From positions 1 through 5,939 of the forward strand of contig RGBZ01000052.1 of the NCBI GenBank assembly GCA_009919365.1: a DNA stretch of 5,939 nt, read 5' to 3'. This DNA is from a bacterium. Its GTDB lineage: Bacteria; Chloroflexota; Limnocylindria; Limnocylindrales; Limnocylindraceae. A program made the translations under genes and the position numbers. The notes under the pieces were generated by a model. The model was not told where the DNA came from, did not search any database, and worked only from the letters and a program-made list of their open reading frames with translations. Shown here in pieces: positions 1 through 5,882 of the stretch; within the stretch, counting starts at the first letter, position 1, and every line of letters starts with the position of its first letter.

Positions 1-125
1 TTAGCGGCGAAGTTCACCAGGACTACCGCGAGCGGCAAGAGGGCAACGACGCCCGAAACGATGCTCAGCACGATCCAATACCTTGAGGTGATGATTGGCG
101 CCTGCGCCTTTGGCTTGGTGCTCAT
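1..125 (-). CDS. N-terminus of an unidentified membrane protein (runs off left edge)
   Basis: Forty-one complete codons are readable from the ATG at 125 down to the window edge, with no stop. The peptide starts MSTKPKAQAP, a short basic, polar head. An aromatic/hydrophobic stretch follows at about residues 16-38 (YWIVLSIVSG, then ALLPLAVVLV), which looks like one membrane-spanning or signal-anchor helix with the head inside by the positive-inside rule. The start is well supported by a strong GGAGGG Shine-Dalgarno 5 bases upstream and by an ATGA overlap with the stop codon of the preceding glycosyltransferase. The position as third gene after an acyltransferase and a glycosyltransferase suggests a surface-polysaccharide role, for example a polymerase, ligase or transporter. 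That is inference from context, and the visible residues do not identify a family. Confidence 0.7.
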   Translation of the reverse strand, partial: MSTKPKAQAPIITSRYWIVLSIVSGVVALLPLAVVLVNFAA

Positions 126-1357
126 TGCGACCCTCCGTTCACGCCAGCGCGATCTGGCACATCACTCGCTGGCCCACCGACGGCAAGCATATAGATCGCC
201 TCGATGTCGCGCAACATGTCGTCAACGCAGAACTTTGCGTGGACCAGCTCATGTCCGGCGTTTGCGAGTTTCTTGGCGAGTGCGCGATCGCGGAAGAGCA
301 GGGCGATCGCTGACGCAAGGGCGGATGGGTCTTGCGGGGGGACGAGGATGCCGTTCTCGCCCGAGTGGATCATCTCGGGGATGCCACCAACGTTGCTCGC
401 GATGACTGGCCGATTGGCGGCGAGTGCCTCGACGATCGCCAGTCCTTGCGCCTCGCGATAGCTCGGCATGACCACCACATCTGCGGCGGCAAGGATCTGC
501 GGCACGTCTTCACGGCGCCCCAGGAAGTGCACGCTATTGCAGCAGACTTCGGCACGCAGGTGCGCGGCGGCGAGGCCCTCAAGGCGATCACGCTCTGAGC
601 CTTCACCAACCACGAGGAGATGCGCCGATGTGTAGTGATGGTGCACCACCGGCCACGCCTCAATCAGCGTCGGGTGCCCCTTCTCAGGCTCAAGGCGCCC
701 CACCACCACGGCGAGGGGGGCGTTGGCAGGGATGCCGAACTCCGCACGAATCGCCTCGCCGCCAGTCGCCTCATCGAAGCGCTCCAGGTCGACGCCGTTA
801 TAGATGCGACTGATCGCCGTGGTGTCGCGCCCCTCGGCGACCAGCTTCCCGACGATGGCGTCGCTCACCGCAATAAGGCGGTTGATCTTGGGGGTGATGC
901 GCTCCAGCAGCTCACGGTCCGCAGGCGACCGGAAGCGGCTCGAGTGCACGGTGGAGACCATGTAGGGGCGGTGCCCGGTGCGCTGCTCCACAATGTCGAG
1001 CGCGGCCACTCCCACAACCTCGGCGCGGTACATGTGGGCATGGAGCACCTGCGCGTTGAGCGCAATGAGTCGATCAGCCAGGAGTTCAGCAGAGCGCTCA
1101 TCACTTGGCTCCTCAATCACTTCGGTGGCGTATCCCAGGCGCTGAAGGCGGGCCATGGTGCTGCCGTGAGAGAGCGAGATGACGTAGGTTTCGTGGCGAG
1201 ATGGGTCAAGGCGCAGAACGGTGCTCACCACGCTCTCCTGTGCGCCACCGTTCGTACCAGTCGCGAGCAGTTGCACCACGCGCAGTCGCGTGCCGTCTGG
1301 GAGCGGCCCCTTTGGCGCACGGCCGCCACCGTGCTCGCCTGCCGTTGGTCTACTCAT
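122..1357 (-). CDS. GT4-family (GT-B fold) glycosyltransferase
   Basis: About 411 residues, the usual size for retaining GT4 enzymes, which move a sugar from a nucleotide-sugar to a lipid or glycan acceptor at the cytoplasmic membrane face. The N-terminal Rossmann half (about residues 24-200) has the glycine-rich loop GTNGGAQESV near 35-44, VLHAHMYRA near 105-113, and the hinge motif YNGVDLERF near 186-194. The C-terminal half has VVGRLEPEKG (R221 and K226, the usual phosphate-binding pair) and the hallmark E-x7-E in EAQGLAIVE (E302, E310), followed by GGIPEMI. I chose the ATG at 1357. A GTG at 1366 is also in frame, with a stop directly upstream of it, and neither has a clear Shine-Dalgarno. 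It lies just downstream of the GNAT gene and overlaps the next gene by ATGA, so it is probably co-transcribed with both. Donor and acceptor cannot be told; a surface polysaccharide or glycolipid is likely. Confidence 0.93.
   Translation of the reverse strand: MSRPTAGEHGGGRAPKGPLPDGTRLRVVQLLATGTNGGAQESVVSTVLRLDPSRHETYVISLSHGSTMARLQRLGYATEVIEEPSDERSAELLADRLIALNAQVLHAHMYRAEVVGVAALDIVEQRTGHRPYMVSTVHSSRFRSPADRELLERITPKINRLIAVSDAIVGKLVAEGRDTTAISRIYNGVDLERFDEATGGEAIRAEFGIPANAPLAVVVGRLEPEKGHPTLIEAWPVVHHHYTSAHLLVVGEGSERDRLEGLAAAHLRAEVCCNSVHFLGRREDVPQILAAADVVVMPSYREAQGLAIVEALAANRPVIASNVGGIPEMIHSGENGILVPPQDPSALASAIALLFRDRALAKKLANAGHELVHAKFCVDDMLRDIEAIYMLAVGGPASDVPDRAGVNGGSQ
131..136 (-). promoter_or_regulatory. 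Strong Shine-Dalgarno inside the glycosyltransferase 3' end
   Basis: GGAGGG on the minus strand, 5 bases before the ATG at 123-125. It lies within the last codons of the GT4 gene. It is one of the best ribosome binding sites in the window and fixes the start of the truncated membrane-protein gene, whose ATG overlaps the GT4 TGA as ATGA. This implies tight translational coupling. Confidence 0.65.
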
Positions 1358-1389
1358 GCGCTGCACTCATTGCGCTGCACTCATTGCGC
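1357..1389 (-). repeat. 14-bp tandem repeat across the GNAT stop / GT4 start
   Basis: A period-14 repeat of about 2.4 copies (33 bases), seen on the plus strand as GCGCTGCACTCATT repeated at 1358-1371 and 1372-1385. On the minus strand each unit carries ATGAGT. ATGs therefore fall at 1384, 1370 and 1357. The first overlaps the GNAT TGA as ATGA and opens a five-codon frame (MSAAQ). That frame ends in a TGA overlapping the second ATG, which opens a six-codon frame (MSAAHE). The third ATG starts the glycosyltransferase. This could be slippage-generated spacer or a re-initiation ladder; the sequence alone cannot decide. Confidence 0.75.
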
Positions 1390-2394
1390 CGGCACCGTGA
1401 TCATCAACACGTCAACGTCGGCGGCACCAACTTCGTACTTGTAGCTCTCGCTGCCGCGCAAGAAGTCAAACGTCTGCTTGCGCTCGCTGATTGCCATCTG
1501 CAGCCCGTGTGCAAAGAGCAGGATGCCTGGCGAGAGCGCGCGTGCGGCAAGCTCACCGCCAGCGTTCCAATAGCGAATGCCCGTGGCGTCACGCAAGAAG
1601 AGTCCAGCAGCAAACGCGCCGAACTCAAGATTGCGCGCAACGGCGATCGTGACCAAACCGTCTGGTGCCCGAGCAAAGAGTTCGCGCATAAAGGTCTCAT
1701 CACGTGCGCCCTTCTCATCTTCGGTGAAGAGACCGTGGTGGCCCCATCGTGCACGGTGCAGCTTGATGAATTCTGCGAGGTCGTCAACGGCGTGCGGCTT
1801 TGCACTAATTGTGACGCCGGCTCCTTCACCGCGTCGAACCTTTCGGCGGATCTCATGGCGGTCCTTCTTGTCGATGCGCTCAAGATGGCCATCAAAGGTG
1901 GTGATGTTCGTGAGGTCAATTGCAGGTGCAGGCTCTTCAACCACAAGTGTTGCTGTTCTGTTGTTGTTGGTCGCGAGTGCGCTCATAAGTAGTTCGTGCG
2001 CGCGATCGGCACGACGCAAGCGGCGCAGGTCGAGTGCCGCTCTGTCGGCGAAAAGATGTGCGACGAGCGCCTCTGCTACGGCGGTTGCTCGCTCTCGATC
2101 GCTGAGGTCAATCAACACTGTGGCGTAATCGATGTGATACGTCGCTCCGAGATAGCGCACGCCGTCTGGTCGAAGCATGAGTGGGAGATAGGCGCGGAGC
2201 ACGCCGGCAGCGTCGTAGACCGCGAGTGAGGCGTCAGTGGCGTCTGCGCCGTAGCCGATCCACCATGCCTCATGCACGGCCCGGTGGCTGAACGCGCTTG
2301 CGGTTGGGTTGGTTGCCAGGAGTCGCTCCCACTCGCTTGCCGGCAGTTCGGCGAGCGGCAGGGTTCGTACGGTCCAGGCGGTGGTGGAGGTCAT
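1381..2394 (-). CDS. GNAT-fold acyltransferase, CelD/BcsL (Acetyltransf_6) type
   Basis: Predicted 337 residues from the ATG at 2394. The C-terminal half matches the Acetyltransf_6/CelD-BcsL type. It has a basic segment KKDRHEIRRKVRR at about 176-188, a downstream GHHGLF, a GNAT-like strand VTIAVARNLEFGAFAAGLFL at about 248-267, RYWNAGG at 274-280, and the characteristic FLRGSESYKYEVG at 311-323. The N-terminal half (SAFSHRAVHEAWW near 33-45, then LRAYLPLML) is the usual degenerate first GNAT half. Family members are linked to exopolysaccharide or cellulose synthesis, and related proteins transfer aminoacyl or acyl groups. The following GT4 gene fits a glycan-modification role, but the substrate is unknown. 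A longer in-frame reading starts at 2721 but would run through the oppositely oriented comF-like gene, so MTSTTAWTVR is preferred. Translation starts 57 bases from the divergent comF-like gene and ends in a tandem repeat. Confidence 0.87.
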   Translation of the reverse strand: MTSTTAWTVRTLPLAELPASEWERLLATNPTASAFSHRAVHEAWWIGYGADATDASLAVYDAAGVLRAYLPLMLRPDGVRYLGATYHIDYATVLIDLSDRERATAVAEALVAHLFADRAALDLRRLRRADRAHELLMSALATNNNRTATLVVEEPAPAIDLTNITTFDGHLERIDKKDRHEIRRKVRRGEGAGVTISAKPHAVDDLAEFIKLHRARWGHHGLFTEDEKGARDETFMRELFARAPDGLVTIAVARNLEFGAFAAGLFLRDATGIRYWNAGGELAARALSPGILLFAHGLQMAISERKQTFDFLRGSESYKYEVGAADVDVLMITVPAQ

Positions 2395-2451
2395 GCGCCT
2401 ATCGTACCGCCCGATACGCAGAGGGTACGTGAGAGGCACGATCCTGCGGGG
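2395..2451. promoter_or_regulatory. Divergent intergenic spacer with candidate promoters and inverted repeat
   Basis: This 57-base gap separates the start of the minus-strand GNAT gene from the plus-strand ComF-family gene, so promoters for both directions should lie in or near it. It contains an inverted repeat, CGTACC at 2403-2408 and GGTACG at 2424-2429, with a 15-base spacer (centres about two helical turns apart), a possible operator. On the minus strand TACGAT (2401-2406) fits a TANNNT -10 box 6 bases from the GNAT ATG, which would give a leaderless message. No convincing -35 was found for either direction. All of this is suggestive only. Confidence 0.3.
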
Positions 2452-3156
2452 ATGCAGTTCACCGAGCGGGCCCGCGATGCACTTGCCGAGTTGCAGCGCG
2501 CCGCTGCACCAGTCTTGACGCTCCTCGCCCCTCAACGATGTGGCGCATGCGGCATTGAAGGGGCACTCCTCTGCTCCGAGTGCGGCGATGCGCTTGGCCT
2601 TACTGGTGACGGTCGTATGGAGGTGGGTGATGCGCCTTTCGGTTGCGCTGCTGGCGCCTGGATTGGTCCGTACGAGAGTGGCCTCGGCGAAGTGGTGCGC
2701 ACGCTCAAGTTCCATGACCATCCCGCGTTGGCAGAGCCACTCGGTTTTGGGCTACGACGTGCGATCCGTGCTGTGCAACAAGAGCTCGGCGGTGACGCGA
2801 CACTCGTGCCGATTCCCACCGATCCCGCGCGGCTCCGCGATCGAGGCTTCGATCATGCCGCGCTGATTGCGTCAGCTGCCGCACGAGCGCTTCCTTGTGC
2901 ACTGGTGCCACTCTTGGCACGAACCAGGGCGGTACCGGCGCTGCACTCGCTCGGTCGAGCTGAGCGGCGGCGGGTGATGGATCGTGTCTTCGCCGTACGT
3001 GCGGGAGTCCCGCTGCCTGATCGCGTGATTCTGGTTGATGACATATGGACGAGTGGCGCAACCTTCGAGGCAGCAGCAGCAACCCTTCAGGCGGCAGGCT
3101 GCGCGGCCATCGGCGTGGTCGCCGTTACTCGTGAAGCGTTGGTGAACGGTGCGTAA
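2452..3156 (+). CDS. ComF-family protein (phosphoribosyltransferase-like, zinc finger)
   Basis: Predicted 234 residues, a typical ComF length. A four-cysteine zinc site sits at the N-terminus: C30-GA-C33 and C41-SE-C44. It is followed by the family segment WIGPYESGLGEVVRTLKF (about 70-87), VPIPTDPARLRDRGFDHA (about 119-135), ALHSLGRAERRR (163-174), and the PRPP-binding type I phosphoribosyltransferase motif VILVDDIWTSGAT (192-204). In naturally competent bacteria ComF helps bring single-stranded DNA into the cytoplasm. Many non-competent bacteria also carry homologues, so competence should not be assumed. The ATG at 2452 is chosen because the family begins shortly before the CxxC. The in-frame extension to 2272 would overlap the divergent GNAT start and has no family features. 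The ribosome site is weak (GCGGGG abutting the ATG). The endonuclease IV gene follows 41 bases after the stop in the same direction, so they may share a message. Confidence 0.9.
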   Translation: MQFTERARDALAELQRAAAPVLTLLAPQRCGACGIEGALLCSECGDALGLTGDGRMEVGDAPFGCAAGAWIGPYESGLGEVVRTLKFHDHPALAEPLGFGLRRAIRAVQQELGGDATLVPIPTDPARLRDRGFDHAALIASAAARALPCALVPLLARTRAVPALHSLGRAERRRVMDRVFAVRAGVPLPDRVILVDDIWTSGATFEAAAATLQAAGCAAIGVVAVTREALVNGA

Positions 3157-3197
3157 GGCGGCGAGCAGTCAGCGGCGCGGCGTGGCACTCTCTCCCC

Positions 3198-4289
3198 ATG
3201 GCAGCCAAGCGACCGAAACTCAAGAGCAGTGCGCCAGCCGCAGCGGCTGGGCGGCTCGACCGCATGCTTGGCGCCCATCTCGCCGCAGGGCCTGGCCTCG
3301 TCAAGGCGGCCGACCGCGCCGCAGCGGTTGGGGCGATGGGACTGCAGATCTTCACCGGCAACCCAACGGGCTGGGCGCGCCGCGCCGAGCTCCCAAAGGA
3401 GCTCCCCGCCTTTCGCGCTCGCATGAAGGAGCACGGCTTCGGACCACTCGCGGTGCACGCCGCCTACTTGGCCAACCTCGCTGGGCCGAACCCTGTCTTC
3501 CGTGAGAAGACGGTGGAGCTGCTTCGCCACGAGCTTCGCGTGGCGCCCGAGTACGGCGCCTCGTTCGTCAACGTCCATATCGGCTCACACATGGGTACTG
3601 GAATCGAGGCTGGTGTTGCCCGCGTTGCCGAGGCGGTGGAGCGCATCCTGGACGGCGTTCCGCTCGCCGATGACTCGGCACTCTTGGTGCTCGAGAACAG
3701 CGCCGGTGGTGGCAACGGCATCGGCGAGAGCCTCGACGAACTGATTGACATCCATGAATCCATGGCCGCCCGCGGCGTCAACATGTCGCGCGTTGCCTAC
3801 TGCCTCGACTCCGCACACCTTTGGGGCGCCGGCGTCGAGATGAAGGGTGACGACGAGGTCGACCAACTCGTCGAGCAGTTCGACAAGAAGATCGGGCTCG
3901 AGAAGTTGGTAATGATCCATTACAACGACAGCAAGGCGGCGCACGGCTCAAAGCTCGACCGGCACCAACATATTGGTGGCGGTGAAGTTGGCACGCGCGG
4001 CCTTGCGGCACTGATTCGCCATCCGCGCCTCGCGCACGTGAACTACTACCTCGAAACCCCTGGAATGGAAGAGGGTTGGGACAAGCTCAACATTGAGCGC
4101 AGCCTGCAACTCTCCGAAGGTACGCTCAAGTTGAAGCCGCTCCCTGCAGAGGAGCCGAAGATCAAGAAGGTGAAGAAAGTTCCCGCGAAGCCGGCTCCTG
4201 CCGCCAAGCGAACTGTTAAACCAGCTGCGAAGAGACCGGTGGTAAAGAAGTCTGCTGTGAAGAAGCCTGTCGTGAAGAAGCGGCCCTAG
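3198..4289 (+). CDS. nfo: Endonuclease IV (AP endonuclease) with basic C-terminal tail
   Basis: Predicted 363 residues, against about 285 in E. coli Nfo. The enzyme cuts DNA 5' of abasic sites in base-excision repair using three zinc ions on a TIM barrel. All nine metal ligands can be placed: H87 (AVHAAYL), H127 (VNVHIGSH), E166 (LVLENSAGGG), D204 and H207 (CLDSAHLW), H241 (IHYNDSK), D254 and H256 (LDRHQHIGGG), E286 (YYLETPG). The barrel starts at about residue 23 (MLGAHLAAGPG) and ends near 308. Residues 1-22 are a basic, alanine-rich extension. Residues 316-363 are a lysine/alanine/proline tail like histone H1, ending in five-residue repeats. The ATG at 3198 has no clear Shine-Dalgarno; the ATG at 3264 (M23) is an alternative that would remove the extension and match the usual family start. 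It follows the comF-like gene and ends tail-to-tail with the UPF0104 gene on a shared CTAG. Confidence 0.96.
   Translation: MAAKRPKLKSSAPAAAAGRLDRMLGAHLAAGPGLVKAADRAAAVGAMGLQIFTGNPTGWARRAELPKELPAFRARMKEHGFGPLAVHAAYLANLAGPNPVFREKTVELLRHELRVAPEYGASFVNVHIGSHMGTGIEAGVARVAEAVERILDGVPLADDSALLVLENSAGGGNGIGESLDELIDIHESMAARGVNMSRVAYCLDSAHLWGAGVEMKGDDEVDQLVEQFDKKIGLEKLVMIHYNDSKAAHGSKLDRHQHIGGGEVGTRGLAALIRHPRLAHVNYYLETPGMEEGWDKLNIERSLQLSEGTLKLKPLPAEEPKIKKVKKVPAKPAPAAKRTVKPAAKRPVVKKSAVKKPVVKKRP
4236..4280 (+). repeat. nfo: 15-base (five-residue) tandem repeat in the nfo tail
   Basis: Three consecutive in-frame units code PVVKK, SAVKK, PVVKK (residues 347-361), the last two sharing GTGAAGAAG at the nucleotide level. 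Upstream tail residues (KIKKVKK, PAKPAP, KPAAKRP) are similar but irregular. Such lysine-rich repeats usually bind DNA non-specifically and can vary in copy number between strains. Confidence 0.7.
4286..4289. other. Convergent gene overlap: one CTAG gives both stop codons
   Basis: The palindrome CTAG supplies TAG to nfo on the plus strand (4287-4289) and TAG to the UPF0104 gene on the minus strand (4286-4288). The two coding regions overlap by these four bases. There is no intergenic room for a terminator, and I saw no strong hairpin with a T-run nearby. Each transcript probably extends into the other gene as antisense. Confidence 0.9.
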
Positions 4290-5290
4290 CGCAGCGACCC
4301 AGCGCCGCGCCGATACGGCGAGAGCGCAAAGAGCGCACCGCCACCAACAATCAAACTACCAACCCCGACCAGGCGATCGAGCAGTGCCAGTGCAATTGCC
4401 GATTCTGGCGTGAATCCAAAGAGGGCCACCAGGATGCCCACCATCCCCGCCTCAACGATACCGATCCCTGCTGGCGTAAACGGCACGACCGTAAGCACCG
4501 CCGAAACCAGCGCCACGAAGATCGTGCTCGCGATGCCGATCTGACCCGCTGCCGGGTTCACAACAAAAAGGCCGAGTGACGCAGCAACGGCGGCAAGGCG
4601 CACGGATTCTCCGATCCAGATTGCAAGCGATAGCGGCAGAGCGTTACGAATCACTCTTCCGCCACTCCCTGCGCGCAGCGACGTGGCAGCGTTGGTGAAA
4701 CCACTTTTGATTGCATCGGGGATTGGCAGTGCGTAAATGAGCGCAGCGGCGAAGCCACGGGCTACAAGCAGGAGCAACGTGGTGGCCGCAGCTACGCCGA
4801 GCGCGATCGCGGTCAGCGCGAGTGCGGCCGGTGGTAGCTTTCCGCCGAACGCCACAAACGTGGAGGCGGCACCAAGGAGTGCGACGGTGGCCAGATCCAC
4901 GAGACGCTCAGCAATCACCGTACCGACTGCATTGCCAAACGACGTTGCACCATTGTGCTTGAGTAGCCACCCCCGATAGACATCGCCCATTTTTGCCGGA
5001 AGAACGCAGTTCACCCAGAAGGAGAGGGTGAGAATCTCTGTGGCGGAACGTCGCGAAATGGTCAGACCTGATGCAGAGAGGATCATGCGCCAGCGCAACC
5101 CCCGAAGCGGAAACGTGCTCCAGCTTGCTACAAGCGCAAAGAGCAACCACGCGGGATTGGCGCGATTCAGTGTTGCCCCAACCTCCCCAAGGTTGAATGA
5201 GGTGGCGGCACGCGCCACGCCCGCCACCAGAACAACCGTGAGGAGGAGAGCAAGGATCGTGGAGCGGCGCGTCAGTCGTGCGAGAAGCAT
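4286..5290 (-). CDS. UPF0104 / lysylphosphatidylglycerol synthase TM-region family membrane protein
   Basis: Predicted 334 residues, hydrophobic throughout, with about eight or nine membrane helices (roughly 10-29, 46-62, 86-98, 120-148, 154-178, 215-243, 250-271, 277-296, 299-322). Family signatures include LRGLRWRMIL (62-71), VNCVLPAKMGDVYRGWLLK (93-111), ERLVDLATVALLG (128-140) and VVPFTPAGIGIVEAGMVG (268-285). The family (PF03706, YbhN/AglD/MprF membrane domain) includes lipid flippase domains and membrane proteins encoded beside glycosyltransferases. No cytosolic lysyl-transferase domain is present, so a flippase or lipid-linked sugar handling role is more likely than LPG synthesis. Substrate unknown. 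The ATG at 5290 has a good AGGTGA ribosome site that overlaps the TAG ending the decayed PHP gene, so the two were translated as a coupled pair. Confidence 0.9.
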   Translation of the reverse strand: MLLARLTRRSTILALLLTVVLVAGVARAATSFNLGEVGATLNRANPAWLLFALVASWSTFPLRGLRWRMILSASGLTISRRSATEILTLSFWVNCVLPAKMGDVYRGWLLKHNGATSFGNAVGTVIAERLVDLATVALLGAASTFVAFGGKLPPAALALTAIALGVAAATTLLLLVARGFAAALIYALPIPDAIKSGFTNAATSLRAGSGGRVIRNALPLSLAIWIGESVRLAAVAASLGLFVVNPAAGQIGIASTIFVALVSAVLTVVPFTPAGIGIVEAGMVGILVALFGFTPESAIALALLDRLVGVGSLIVGGGALFALSPYRRGAGSLR

Positions 5291-5294
5291 CGGA

Positions 5295-5301
5295 TCACCT
5301 A
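5295..5301 (-). promoter_or_regulatory. Shine-Dalgarno overlapping the upstream stop codon
   Basis: On the minus strand TAGGTGA contains the TAG that closes the second PHP reading frame (5299-5301) and the AGGTGA ribosome site (5295-5300), 4 bases before the UPF0104 ATG. Stop and Shine-Dalgarno overlapping in this way is typical of intact operon junctions. It supports 5299, not 5327, as the original end of the PHP gene. Confidence 0.65.
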
Positions 5302-5878
5302 GCGTTCGCTGAAGGTTACGCCTGGTCTAATGCGGCGATTTCCTCGTGTGGCATTGATGATCTTTGCGATTGGCGTGAAGAGTCGCGCAGCAAGTGCGCC
5401 GCGACCAGTAATGCGCGTGAGGTCGCCGTGCAGCGCAGTGTGAAACCCAGCGGCGGTACTGAGATCGCCCGTCATGATCGTGGCGGCGCAACCGATCTCG
5501 AGCAGCGTAGGCCGCCTCGTCTCGCAGCAGCGAACCGCGCCAGCCGTCGAATGGGTGCGGAATGCCTACGAGACCACCCTGATCACGAATCGCTGCGATC
5601 GCTTCGCTGGCGGGCAGACCGGCGGTAATGGGTCGTTCGAGGAAGAGGGCGATCAAGTCTCCCTGCTGGGTGCGCACCTCAGAGCCAACGATCACGGTCA
5701 GCCCAGGGGTGGCCGCGTCGCGGGCGCGTAGTGCACCATCGATGCGGTCGTGATCGGTAATGGCGAGATGGGTGATCCCTCGTGACGCTGCGGTACGGGC
5801 AACCGCGACTGGGTCGCTCAGGGAGTCGAAGCTTGCGCTGGTATGACAGTGCAGGTCGACGACGGCGCGGGCCGCCAT
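5299..5878 (-). pseudogene. PHP-domain metal-dependent phosphoesterase, frameshifted with internal loss
   Basis: From the ATG at 5878 the first ~123 residues are a clear PHP N-terminus: DLHCHTSASF (H10, H12), AITDHDRIDGAL (D42, H43), VIVGSEVRT (E67), and GGLVGIPHPFDGWRGSLLRD with H108. After that the frame turns into an Arg/His/Cys-rich sequence typical of out-of-frame GC-rich DNA, ending at a TAG at 5327-5329. In the +1 frame, from about 5505 to the TAG at 5299-5301, 68 codons read as a plausible PHP tail: LLEIGCAATI, GDLSTAAGF, ITGRGALAARLFTPIAKI, RGNRRIRPG. The stretch normally between the two parts, including the last D-x-H metal motif, is in neither frame, so bases are missing (a net loss of 3n+2) near 5505-5521. 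A GAGG ribosome site lies 9 bases before the ATG, inside the previous gene's end. It is either a true pseudogene or an assembly deletion. Intact relatives hydrolyse phosphoesters; the substrate is unknown here. Confidence 0.8.
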
Positions 5879-5882
5879 AGGG

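Noticed and set aside
620..1444. A 274-codon open frame on the plus strand opposite the GT4 gene
   Set aside because: It lies wholly antisense to a clearly conserved glycosyltransferase and its end overlaps the GNAT 3' end. Its Arg/His-rich composition with no domain is what GC-rich antisense frames give.
1201..1992. A 263-codon plus-strand open frame antisense to GT4 and GNAT
   Set aside because: It crosses two convincing minus-strand genes, shows no recognisable motif, and has low-plausibility cysteine/arginine-rich sequence.
2272..2451. 60-residue N-terminal extension of the ComF-like protein
   Set aside because: It would overlap the start of the divergent GNAT gene and is glycine/arginine-rich filler before a normal ComF start.
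2395..2721. 109-residue N-terminal extension of the GNAT protein
   Set aside because: It would be antisense to the ComF zinc-finger region and lacks family features. The ATG at 2394 fits both the family start and the divergent layout.
3087..3578. A 163-codon minus-strand open frame across the comF/nfo junction
   Set aside because: It is antisense to two genes with intact catalytic motifs, and no conserved features are visible.
4140..4330. A rho-independent terminator at the nfo/UPF0104 junction
   Set aside because: No GC-rich stem followed by a T-run is visible on either strand. The GCGC-rich segments after 4289 are coding and do not pair into a convincing hairpin.
5327..5490. The histidine/arginine/cysteine-rich C-terminus of the first PHP frame as a real metal-binding tail
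   Set aside because: The +1 frame over the same bases reads as a standard PHP tail and ends at a well-placed stop, so the His/Cys richness is an out-of-frame artefact.
5278..5731. Plus-strand open frames of 85-116 codons opposite the PHP gene
   Set aside because: They are shadows of the PHP reading frames, with no motif and no plausible ribosome site.
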